Assembly (NCBI GenBank): GCA_020055645.1
Contig: CM034546.1
Location: forward strand, 50,034,001 to 50,098,000
DNA length: 64,000 bases
Origin: Tomocerus qinae
Lineage: Eukaryota > Arthropoda > Collembola > Entomobryomorpha > Tomoceridae
Direction of reading: 5' to 3'
How positions within the stretch are numbered: the stretch's first letter is position 1; every line of letters starts with the position of its first letter. Both the position numbers and the translations under genes were made by a program. Below the pieces are notes generated by a model that made no database searches, had not been told where the DNA came from, and saw only the letters and a list, made by a program, of their open reading frames with translations. Positions 22,901 through 34,527 of the stretch are shown here, piece by piece.

Positions 22901-25900
22901 AGGCTTTTTTGATCCTTAAGGGATGAATTAAGTGACAGTATGTTGTTTAGTATCAAGCACAATGTTATAAAATTACACAGTGCCAAACAAGTTTCATCGA
23001 GGCAGCCTTAAATAAACATAAATAATAAATGTTTTATAAACAATAAATTACGCCCTTACAATTTTTCTCCCTCGGATAATTAAATATACAACTGCTATTA
23101 CAAGTGATAGGATTAATACAACCACTGCCCCTAGAACAAGAAATGGCAATATGTCGCCAAAGTGTGTACTCCGTGCGGATCTTTTTAAACCAGCTCTTGC
23201 AGCTCTTAGCAATGGATATTTAACTCCTCCGCATTTTCCTTCAAAGTCATCGAAATTAATAGAATTCACTGCAATTCCTCCGAGCCGAATATTGGAGGCT
23301 AGATTTGCTTTACTATAGACACTTTTTGGATTTTCAAAACTTAGCCATAATTTTCCATTTTTTGAAAACGGTACTTTTCCAATATAATCCCAGTACAAAT
23401 TCCAATGTTGGTCTCTCAACAGTGAGAGGCAAATCTAAAAATAAGGTTTATATTAGATTACATCACTTCTTAATACCATGCAATGCAATAGACAACGCAT
23501 GAATTAATGCGTTTATAATAATATTTTAAATTATGCCATTTTTAATCAAAAATTACAAAACTTAATCGAGAATAAATGTTAAATAGTTTTTTCTTGCAAC
23601 ATACTAACTTCATTATATCCCCAAAATTCAGAACCGTTTAGAAGTTGTCGTTTCGCATCAGTACGCCCATGCAATCCGTATATGGTAGCATTTTGATCGA
23701 TAAGTGTATATCGTTTTCCGAAGAAAGGAATAACTAGGACAACCCTACCTACTTGTTGATAGTTCAAGTAATCCAGACGGCTTTGCAAATCTTTTTCCTT
23801 GCTATCCAATGATTTGATTGGTGCGTTATGGTTGGCAATTCCGTGGTCTGCTTGATAAAAGTTGTATGCAGTAAGGAAAACGAAATCATAAAGTCTTGGC
23901 TTCACTGACTTCCGACTATCGAAATAATACTCATACTCCAGTTTGTTGTAAAGAATATGGTCGACTTGTAGTATCAAAAGTAGTTCCTTAAATTCTAGTT
24001 TTAATTCCTATAAAATTCGGCAATTAATATTTACTTTCATATTTTCATCAAAATTATTTTTTCATCAAATTGTCTAAGACCGTTAAAAACACCCCGAAAG
24101 AAAGCATATCCGTTTCAGGGATGATGATGAAACTTAAGTCCAAGAACAAGCCATACGTATTCAGCCGACTACATTATAGAGGTAAAGAGATTGATTGCAG
24201 CAATTGTAGGGTTGTGGAAACACGGCATTAAGTGCAATCAGGCATTTGCCCTTGTGCATAAGAATTAAGCTTGAAACCAAGGCATTAAGCCTAATGCCTG
24301 AGCTTTACTGGGCATTAGACTAGTTCCTGATCTTATTGCCTGATTTGGATGGAGAAAGTAAACAACAAAAGCTACGCTACGAGTAATTATTACGTCAATA
24401 GTTTACCTAATGAGTGTAAGTAACACATTTTTTATCCTTAACAAATAATCTTTAAACTGCAGACAAATGTATAGTGGGATATGCGCATGGCATGGAAATC
24501 TGTCGGTATTGTTGTATAATTTAACGTTGTATTCTGATTTGCGTTTACATTTCAATATGCTTAGAGACATCCTATACATAAAATCCGTTAACTGACTTTT
24601 CTAGCCCACTGTATGTGCTAGGTTTCAGCTAATGAAGTCATAAACACATTTTATTAAATAATTCATTTGTTGTAGCAACTGTCAATGTTGTGGCATTTGG
24701 AATTACATTTTACGTTACTTTGCGAACACTTGCTCTCAATACCCTGCTTAGTTTTTCAGGAATTATTTAGTTGAATTTCTCCTATAGGCCCATCCTGGGG
24801 GTAATTTGAAACAGACTGTGTTATGTTTGTTCGTATGCTGCATTATCTTTATCTTTTCTAACAATTACCATATTCTACATAATATGCAAATTCGTATTAC
24901 ATATCAAGATGTACATAAATACATTTGCATTTTACATACACAGCAACTGTATACGTTAAAATTAGGTTTTTGTTGCTTGCTTCCAACAAAACAAGGAATT
25001 AAGCCTAATCCCCAGCAAAATGCAGGGATTAGGCTTAGTGCCTAGGCTTTAACCTTAAAGACTAGTCTTTAGGCCTAGCGGGGCATTAAGCGTAATGCCT
25101 AGAATTCACTTATTGTTAACATAATTATTATTATGTATCACCTAGATAACAAAAGTTCTTACTTTATTGTATTCTTCATACTTCGTTTAAATCTTCTAAT
25201 ATTGCTTTTTGAGGTGGTCAGTTCCTTCACAAATCCCGTTTTGTTATCGAATTGGCCACATTCTTCCATCGAGATTCCTAGAATTAGTTTAAACTTTGAT
25301 GTCAGATACATAAGCTGAGCTAAAGGGTCATAAAAAAACAATAAATTATTACAATTTTATCTGTTACTACTGTATGCTCTAAAAAGAGAACTTTGATGCA
25401 CTATCATTAAATATTGTTTGGATAAAATTTCGTTTTTACCGTGATCCTCATCTTCTAGCTTTATTTCATAGGAATAGGTATCCATATAAAGGTTGGTGTA
25501 TACGACGTAATCACACAGCCCTTCATCAATTATGTCACCGAAATTAGAATATAACGTTTTAGGTCGATTTAAGCTGTTGCCTGTTTTGGAGTCATATATG
25601 CAGAATACTTTTTCCTCTATTGTCAGACCTATTATATATTTAGAGATAGTATTTTAATTTAAAACTACAAAATAATTTATCATTTATATAACAGTGTACA
25701 TAAGTAGAGAAAACTTAGGAAACTTCCATTAAAAGTAATAATAAACTGATGGCAAACATGCGTATATGCAGGATCGGAGTGGAAGAGACTTTATTTGGTA
25801 TCTTTTTCTGGTCGCCCTTTTTGGTTGTCCTTCGATAATAATGTACAAATATCTTTGGAACGACATAACTTATTTCAAATCTATCTTTGGCATATGGTAG

Positions 25901-28900
25901 TACATGTATTCAGCCACAACCAGTTATTAAAAGTTATTACAAGTTAGTAGAAATTATTCAAATATAGATAGATATTCAAATAGCCAATACATATATTGAC
26001 GGTTTGAGTTTTTTGCTTTAAGTTTTTCTTGCGACCGCATTACATTATAAAAGACAACGAGACTATGCATGGTGTTTGGGTTATAATGGAGTATCTATCC
26101 GCAATTTCACAGCTTGGTAGTAGCAGCGCGGTATTTTATATTGTATTTGTCTACCCGTCCGCAACATTGACTTGGTGGAACACTCAGTTGTCTGACTATT
26201 CAATGTGTGCTTTCACTGTCAGTTTGAGTATTTGGCTGGGTGAAATGGCCGATGGGTGTTTAAAGGCGAGTGTTTGAGTATTTAATGTGGAACTAAGACA
26301 AAGGTTAAGCACGAACCTGCAATTACAAGGGCCATCACATAAATACCTCGCCTCGACCACTAGAGTAGCTTGGATAACCTGTCTTTGTTGGGCTAGTAAA
26401 CTTCCGATAAATGTCCCACAACAGTGACTCGTAAGTGACAGGCTTAGGCTTCTCGGGTATTAATTAACAACAATTCCAGTGTTGAGTGAATTGGCAATGG
26501 GCCCATATTTGAGGCCTGCGCCCAGTACTATGTACTGAGTAGTTGCAGTACACCCATATAACATACTACCCGGCCGCAGGTCCGCAGCATGTTAATACGG
26601 CTTGGTACAAATGCGCAGTGTGTAGTCTCTTAGATAGCACGCACTGCACATCCATAGATAGTCCTGTACTACTAAGCTTACCTGCTGTACTACTACTGCT
26701 TGCCTTACCCGCTGTACTACTATGGACTGTGTTACCCGCTGTACTACTACTGCCTGCCTTACCCGCTGTACTACTACTGCCAGCCTTACCCGCTGTACTA
26801 CTACTGCCTGCCTTACCTGCTGTACTACTACTGCCTGCCTTACCTGCTGTACTACTACTGCTTGCCTTACCCGCTGTACTACTACTGCCAGCCTTACCCG
26901 CTGTACTACTACTGCCTGCCTTACCCGCTGTACTACTACTGCCTGCCTTACCCGCTGTACTACTACTGCCAGCCTTACCCGCTGTACTACTACTGCCTGC
27001 CTTACCTGCTGTACTACTACTGCCTGACTTACCTGCTGTACTACTATGGACTGTGTTCTGTGTTACCCGCTGTACTACTACTGCCTGCCTTACCCGCTGT
27101 ACTACTACTGCCAGCCTTACCCGCTGTACTACTACTGCCTGCCTTACCTGCTGTACTACTACTGCCTGCCTTACCTGCTGTACTACTACTGCTTGCCTTA
27201 CCCGCTGTACTACTACTGCACAATGGTCGGTTAGCAAATAAAAAGTTCCACTACTCAGTTTTGGCCAAATTGGTGATTATTCGGTTTATTGACGTCCAGA
27301 AGGACATTAAAAAACGTTTTTTATTTGTTCGGGACTCCCTAAATCCCTAATTCGGGTATTTGAATTGAAAGGTCAATATCTCGGTCAAAGGTCAACCTAG
27401 GGTGCTAAAACTTACACGGTGAAAAGACCTTATTAAAACCTTTCGAATGATATATATCATGCATGGGATTATCACAAAACGACCGGGGAGAAAATGAAAA
27501 AGTGGAAAATTTTGATAAAATTTGACCTTCAATATTTTTGAAAGTTGCAAGTTGTTGCAAAAGTTATTTCTTGCAAAAGATGCTACGATAGTAGGTCTAC
27601 ACGTCCCTACTAACCGTTAAGCAGAGCAGTGCAGAGCGTGAGAGAAATCGATGCTCGAATTTCTTAAGAATTGACAATTTTCTTCGTCAGTAGTATGCTT
27701 GTGCGGAACTAACGCCCATCAATTTCCCACTTCAAATGTGCCAATATATGATTGACAAGGACGTTTATTACTGGCAACAGACTGCAGTTACACAGCTGTA
27801 AACAACTCCAGTTCACCAGCTACAAAATCTTCGTGAACCGACAATTCTAGTGGTTATGATATTCGGTATTCCAAGATTTTGTAGCTGGTGAACTGGAGTT
27901 GTTTACAGCTGTGTTACTGCAGTCTGTTGCCAGTAATAAACGTCCTTGTCAATCATATATTGGCACATTTGAAGTGGGAAATTGATGGGCGTTAGTTCCG
28001 CACAAGCATACTACTGACGAAGAAAATTGTCAATTCTTAAGAAATTCGAGCATCGATTTCTCTCACGCTCTGCACTGCTCTGCTTAACGGTTAGTAGGGA
28101 CGTGTAGACCTACTATCGTAGCATCTTTTGCAAGAAATAACTTTTGCAACAACTTGCAACTTTCAAAAATATTGAAGGTCAAATTTTATCAAAATTTTCC
28201 ACTTTTTCATTTTCTCCCCGGTCGTTTTGTGATAATCCCATGCATGATATATATCATTCGAAAGGTCTTAATAAGGTCTTTTCACCGTGTAAGTTTTAGC
28301 ACCCTAGGTTGACCTTTGACCGAGATATTGACCTTTCAATTCAAATACCCGAATTCGGGATTTAGGGAGTCCCGAACAAATAAAAAACGTTTTTTAATGT
28401 CCTTCTGGACGTCAATAAACCGAATAATCACCAATTTGGCCAAAACTGAGTAGTGGAACTTTTTATTTGCTAACCGACCATTGTGTACTGCCAGCCTTAC
28501 CCGCTGTACTACTACTGCCTGCCTTACCTGCTGTACTACTACTGCTTGCCTTACCCGCTGTACTACTATGGACTGTGTTACCCGCTGTACTACTACTGCC
28601 TGCCTTACCCGCTGTACTACTACTGCCTGCCTTACCTGCTGTACTACTACTGCCTGACTTACCTGCTGTACTACTACAGCCTGCCTTACCCGCTGCTGTA
28701 CTACTACTGCCTGCCTTACCTGCTGCTGTACTACTACTGCCTGCTTTACCTGCAGCTGTACTACTACTGCCTGCCTTACCTGCTGTACTACCACATTATT
28801 GCTTGGTAAAAACAGATTTGAAATAAGTTAATTATGTCGTTGCAAAGATATACGTGCCAATAAAATTAGTGGAAATCGGCAGAGTCACTCCGACAAAATA

Positions 28901-31900
28901 AGGATACTACGTAAACTTCGATCCTGAGCCACCACGTTAGCATGTCAAACCTTCCAAAATTTTAACACTAAAAATTATAAAATAATTTATAAGAAATATA
29001 AAAGATTAAAAATACTACTGTTACCGGAAGTGTAGTCCAAATCAGGCTCAAATATCATGTTTGTGTTTGTCTTTTGGATCCAGATATTGCCGTCCTTGAC
29101 AATCACTGTAACACCAAATTAACAAAATTTTGTTATCAAAAATGCTAGCAAAATAACAAACAGGACAGTGTAAGTAAGATAGGTTGATTTTCACATCTTA
29201 AAACTGATACTGAAAATTGCATTTAAACAAGACTCAAATCGAAATTATGTGAGTATTTCAATACTGTTAAAATATTCGCTGCTTTACTTTGGCTCAAAAG
29301 CTTAATTTCACAAATTATACTTCACATTTTTGTGGGCTGTTTTCGACGCTCTAACCTTGGACACGCTCTAAGCGGCCGTGCGTGGTAAATGTTCATATAA
29401 TTGTAATTAATATTATGTTCCATGATCGCTGGGATGGATTGCAGGCTCTCAAAACAGCTCAGTTCAATCTCTAATAATAACGAGCTCCATAATCCACAAT
29501 ATTATTATGCTTACATACAGATAAAAATGTGGTTAGTAAACTAACATTCCATAATAATTGATTAACTATGTGGATAACGTTTAGCATCAGCCTTTTCTAG
29601 CACCGTTAAAATATTCGCTACTTTATTTTGGCTCAGCGTTATATTTAACAAATTTTATGACATAGACTATTTGTTCAAACGGTAAATACATTTTAACAGT
29701 CCCGTTTAAGTGTGTGGGATGGGGTTCAAGGCACGGTCACTATAGTATAACGCGCTCCACAATATCATACTGGTAGGTTGTTTTCGACGATCTATATAAC
29801 CTATATAGCAAACGACCGTGGTTGGAAAATATTCGCATAATGGTAACTAATTTTGTGTACCATAATCCCTGGTCGCTCGAATGGCAGGCTCTCGCCTGCC
29901 CTCTAAGTAACTCAGTTTAATCTCTAAATAAATGTGCTCCCCAATCCACAATACTATGCTTAAATACAGATATGATATACAGATGCAGATACTGTGTTTA
30001 GTGAACTAACATGGATTGTCTTGAGGTGTTAGGAAGAAAACGGCTTCCAATTCTTCATTGGAATTTTTCCCACGGCACAAATATTTTCCTTCTTCATTCG
30101 AAGTAAAGTTTGATATTTCCAAGGTGGACATTGATATTTTATATGGCAAACATTCATTCTTGTTGAAATATTTTATCGAGCCGTTTAACCTTTGTTCATT
30201 TTTGTCAGTTATCTAACCAAAAACAATGTTATATTATGTAATGGGCTGGGCCTTATGTATAACGATCGACACTCATTTCATTCATTTGACAGATTCAAAG
30301 CCTTAGAGGCTACCAACAGGCAGTCCCGTCCCAGGTAAGAATGACAACGGAATGGAAGTATAAACCTATAATGATATATAACTGACCTTGTACCAAGATA
30401 TTTCTGGTCTGGGATTCCCATTTGCTGTACAGTTAACCGTAATAGAATTATTGGAAACATAATAAATGTAAAAATCGACAAACACTTCTACGGGCATGGT
30501 CATCGTTAAGTAATCTTTTGGTGAAAATGGACATATATTTTTTTGCTTTCTTTCTTCATTTGTAAATTGCGCGTAGTTAATTATCCGAAGAAGAGGATAA
30601 GTAATGTTCTTCACGCATTTTCCACGATAGTCATCAGCATCAATTGATTGGACCATAATGCCCCGCAGGCCATATTTATTTGCTAGTTGTACTTTGTCAT
30701 AGACACTCAAAGGGTTCTCAAAACTTATCCATTCCTTGCCATTTTTCATGAAAGGGACATGTGCCCTGCTGTCCCAGTATGTGTTCCAATTGAGTAAACA
30801 TATCTACATTAAAAATTAAGTTGTCTATAATTGAATTCAGATTTATGTATAATGATTGTCAAACCATGCAGATAGAGGTGTTGTCTAGTATCAGTACGAA
30901 AAACTAATAAACTATACACCTTGTTATATTCATAACCACCAAGTCCTATGAAACTTGTAGAGCTGTGAAATCCAAAAAGTGGAGCGTCTGCATCCATAAG
31001 TTCATGTTTCTGTCCATAAAAGGATATAGTTAAGATTAGTGTATTTGGGTTAGCCCCCATTGTGTAGAGCAAGTAATTCAAGTTGTCATTAATATTTTCG
31101 TCGCTCTTATTCGACGAAAAAAGGGGCGCGTAATGTCCAGCGATTTCATCTCCAGTGCGATAAAAGTCGAACCCCTTCAAGAAAATTAAATCCAGAATCC
31201 GGCTTCGTTGGACAATTGATTTAAAACTAGTATACATAAATTCCCTGCTGAATATATCAATCTCCGTCGCCAATAGAAGTCCTTCCTTTTGGAATTCTTT
31301 CTTTGTCCCCTATTGTAACATATTGTTTATTACAGAACTCATATTGTTTATTACAACTTGCAATTGTTTTCCTTGATATTAGTTGGTACCTACATATCGT
31401 CGCTTAAGTAACCATTTAGCCTATAACCATTTTTCGTTGTGCGTACGAAAGTGCCTACGCATCCACTTTCGTTTTGTGTACGAAACAGTCTATATTAATT
31501 TTTCGATTTTTGTGTACGAAACAGTCTATATTAATTTTTCGATTTTTGTGTACGAAAGAGTCTATATATCCGTGTTTCGTACGAAATCGCCTTTATCTAT
31601 TTTCGTTTTCTGTACGAAATACCCCATATCCATTTTTGTTTGGTGTACAACACAGCCTATATCCATTACTATGGTGTTCAAAAATAGCGTACTTAACCAT
31701 TTTTCGTTTGGTTTACAAAAGAGCGTTCAACCATTTATAGTTTGGCCTATATATACGAAAAGGAAAATGGATTAGACTATTTCATACACATCAAACCAAA
31801 AATGGATATAGGCTAAATGGTTTCTTAAAAGATGATATAGTTAAAATGATATACTACCAAACCTTAAGTAACTCAGTAAAGTCATAACTAGATCCAATTA

Positions 31901-34189
31901 CATTCGAATACTCGTGAAATATAGAACCAAAGTATAAGCCATCCATACTCGAGTTCCTGAATCAACACGAATAACCTCAAAACCACATACATAAGCAATA
32001 ACCAGTTGGGTTTCCATTGATTTTAAATGATATAATATTACTAAGAACTCAGAACGTACTTTAATTCGGAGATCATATTTTTGATGAATAAATGTTTATT
32101 CCCCGAGTTTTTTATAAGGGTTTTGAAGAAATTAATTTCCAAATTGGGAATTCTGATATCTGCAAAAATCTTCAAATGCGGAAACTGACTCAAGACAGAC
32201 TGAATTTTTTCGACTTCCCCTGAAAATATTTTAGATGCAAAATTCATGAAACTAATAATACTGAAATTGGAAATAGAAATTTGATTATTGAGTTGATGGA
32301 AATGTTTCAAGCAAAAGCATCATAATACTATATTATATTGGCTATAATATTATAAATACAACAAAAATCTTGGCCTAAATACGTTAATTTATAGTTATTA
32401 CACATACTTAGCATTCCATCTTCTTCTAATTTATAGTCTTTTGTGATGTGAAAGTAACTATAAACCATGTGAGTGCAAAGGTTTCCATCAAAAGACATTT
32501 CCGAGTCATACCAATTGTCACCAACTTCATTGTTTCTTCCTTTCAAAAATACCTTGCATACAACGACACCAGTGTGATTTTTTACAGCTGAAAATTTGAA
32601 TGCAAGTTACGTATGCTAGTTATTAATACAACATTACAAGTCTTAAATCATATTTACAGAAATAAATCTGTATATTGATAACACAATTAAGTATCCAAAT
32701 GAAATATTATATAAAACTTACAAATTGTTTTAATCGATGGAACCAAAGCGCTATGCGTCATCGGATAAGTCATTGGCTTGATCCAGTTTTCTGCATCTGC
32801 AATTATATGTACAATTTAAACATTCCAGTTGGGTAAATTTACAAAATTCAACTGAGGTTAAAATAGCATTTTTGTTAAAGCAAATGCTTGCACGTATAGA
32901 TAAAAGTTGGATGTGAAACCTTTTACTACTAATTAAGTTGAACGACAATAACAATTTGGTAGCCGTGGTTTCTCCAATCAGAGTCTACCGAAAACTTAAA
33001 CTGAAATGTGGGGTAAACTGTGAAACGTAGGATTACTTTATTGGATCCTGCAATTTCGTGACCATACAGTTGAAACACAAAACTTCTATCTATTTGTCAA
33101 TATGTAATGAAGTAAATGCAAATGTTGAACTTTATAATCCTATACTATGGTTAACATTTTAAAGTAGCAAGTCTCGGTGTGTCTGTAACAAAACATTTTG
33201 TTCAAGGGAAAATAGAAGCAAAAGTTATTGTCTTAATTTTTATTTAATCCGAGACTATCTCTTACTTAAGGGACTTAAAGTAAAAGCATTTCCTTAAGGC
33301 TGGCTCGTCGATGCGCAGAACATTGATAACCCATTTATAGCCTTACCACATACGCCAGGAGGGAGGCGCCAATTTAATCATTACAGTTAAACCCCTTTAG
33401 GAAAAATATCGCCCCCAAATCCAATAAGAAGTACAGACATATTTATTTATACCAAACATCCGAGACTAACTTTACTTAAGGGACTTATTGATGAGCAGAT
33501 CATTGATAACACATCCCACATCCCAGCTTGTACCATAATATATTTTCAGAGGGGCATCACGCACCATGGCCATTTATCCCCATAAGTCCCTGCACTTTTA
33601 AAAATTAAATGGTTTTTATGGCGTGGGAAATGCATGGATATTTGACAAACTCGTCTCGTTCTTTGCTCTATGAAAGAGTGACTGGGCCACGATACCCAGT
33701 GCTCTATTTTAGAAGCTACTACATTTGTAATTGGTTGTCCCTTGTCCCAAAAATGGGGTTATAAATATTATTCTGTTTTTTTCCACACCTTACAATAACA
33801 TATACTTGGGACGCTTTCCTCATGAACTCGAAATTAAAGAAACGATTTTATGGCCTCATTTTTACATGTAAAAAGCCTGCATGACGGCCGTTTATGTCGC
33901 ATCGAGTTCACATAGATTTCGACTGGACTATATTTACTATGAGGAGGAAGGGCGCCAACTTAGAATTTAATATAAAGGCTTATCACAGTGAAATTCTCGT
34001 AGGAAAAATATCGCTCCCAAATCGTAATAAGAAGTATAGAAATATTAATTTATTCATAAAACAAGTACACGACATAAATTGACTTCATAATGTTTTACTT
34101 CGAAATTCCATACCTGATGCGCCGGCAAAATAAATTGCGTCCATTGAAATTGTTAATGTAAACCAAAGCTGGCAAAGCTTGACGTCCAT
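19927..34189 (-). CDS. Gene 3: receptor tyrosine kinase with two GH18 chitinase-like domains and an Ig domain
   Basis: 21 exons: 34114-34189, 32722-32796, 32408-32587, 32060-32219, 31863-31956, 30920-31309, 30387-30803, 30011-30212, 29025-29105, 25440-25628, 25163-25319, 24081-24168, 23609-24007, 23060-23434, 21765-21888, 21476-21685, 21259-21382, 20773-20902, 20578-20700, 20298-20509, 19927-20029. All junctions are GT-AG and phases match gene 2; about 1302 aa. Domain order is as in gene 2. The GH18-A motif is DGLYFGSI and the GH18-B motif YGLFLDLS, so the catalytic Glu is absent in both. The kinase keeps [18 protein letters not shown] and DFG. Kinase exons are nearly identical in protein to gene 2, while ectodomain exons differ by substitutions and codon-sized indels. 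Intron 9 (25629-29024) is swollen by a minisatellite and a giant palindrome; introns 5, 11 and 14 also carry repeats. Confidence 0.86.
22227..22929. mobile_element. TATCGTC-family foldback element in intron 14 of gene 3
   Basis: Arms of nearly 200 bases (about 22227-22410 and 22735-22929) are inverted copies. Both contain CGTCCCTTAAGGATC-type ends, AAGCCTGTATCCACTTT, ATTGGTACCGGAATAAGCC and CCATTTTTTGTTTGG. The short frames inside are artefacts of the palindrome. Confidence 0.7.
24224..25115. repeat. Palindrome-rich repeat in intron 11 of gene 3
   Basis: The ends are degenerate inverted repeats around AATAAGTGAATTCAGGCATT; the left end also appears in gene 2 near 8691. Near each end are GGCATTAAGCCTAATGCC-type palindromes. 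The central part (about 24440-24960) aligns with the gene 2 intron, so the boundaries of any true element are unclear. Confidence 0.4.
26675..27218 (+). repeat. 27-bp minisatellite, left block
   Basis: The unit is GCCTTACCCGCTGTACTACT plus ACTGCCT, 27 bases, so it is open in every frame. About 20 units are seen, with C/T variation at one site (ACCCGC or ACCTGC) and rarer variant units containing ATGGACTGTGTT. It lies in intron 9 of gene 3. The long frames here on both strands are repeat artefacts. Confidence 0.9.
27219..28485. mobile_element. 1267-bp near-perfect palindrome with CACAATG ends and 5-bp TSD (Transib-like ends)
   Basis: Two 613-base arms (27219-27831 and 27873-28485) are inverted copies around a 41-base loop; I noticed one mismatch in the part I compared (CCCTAATTCGGG versus CCCGAATTCGGG). 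The ends read CACAATGGTCGGTTAGC. TACTG directly flanks both sides and, with one copy removed, restores the minisatellite unit, so this is a 5-bp target duplication. A CACWATG terminus with a 5-bp duplication is the hallmark of Transib elements. No coding region is present. Confidence 0.82.
28486..28795 (+). repeat. 27-bp minisatellite, right block
   Basis: This continues the array at 26675-27218 in the same orientation. The last few units carry an extra CTG and are 30 bases long (GCTGCTGTACTACTACTGCC). Confidence 0.85.
31395..31837. mobile_element. TATCGTC-family MITE with internal repeats, intron 5 of gene 3
   Basis: The left end is TATCGTCGCTTAAGTAACC followed by ATTTAGCCTATAACCATTTT. The right end, read inward, is TATCATCTTTTAAGAAACC followed by ATTTAGCCTATATCCATTTT. 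The interior has a degenerate repeat of about 33 bases with CGAAACAGTCTATATT-type units. Confidence 0.65.
32797..34113. other. Intron 1 of gene 3 with internal duplications
   Basis: Two or three related blocks share AAAAATATCGC.CCCAAATC and AAGAAGTA.AGA.ATATT (near 33400 and 34000) and CTTACTTAAGGGACTT (near 33250 and 33475). Similar sequence is present once in intron 1 of gene 2 (near 15690-15770). No gene seen. Confidence 0.4.
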
Positions 34190-34527
34190 TTTTGTCTTAT
34201 TTTATCAAAATCAATTTTCTTATAATAATAATGCACATAGTAGATTAGTATCTTATTGAAAGATAATACGTTCTGAATTTTGCTATGTTGATCGTGTTGT
34301 CGATGTACGGATTGGTTACGACCTCGCAATCGGCCAGTTATTTTCTTACAAAATGAAGCTTAAAAACATCAGATATATTAACGTCAAAGACAGTTAGGAG
34401 TAATCATTTTTCGTACTTATATAGTTGTTATGATACACCGTAAGGCTTCAAACGAATCGCTTGGAGTTCAGCCAAATGGATTGTAGCGTAATTTGAGTAG
34501 TACTCGAGAATCTAAGGAGCTACTTGA

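Noticed and set aside
26029-26277. 82-codon plus-strand frame in intron 9 of gene 3.
   Set aside because: No domain, no splice partners, and no copy in the paralogous intron of gene 2.
26543-27350. Several long open frames (up to 232 codons) on both strands.
   Set aside because: They are products of the 27-bp minisatellite, whose length is a multiple of three; no domain or start context supports translation.
28336-28826. Open frames on both strands continuing from the minisatellite.
   Set aside because: Same repeat artefact, extending into the palindrome arm.
31383-31775. Overlapping frames of 88-130 codons with repeated [12 protein letters not shown]-like units.
   Set aside because: They come from the degenerate internal repeat of the MITE in intron 5 of gene 3.
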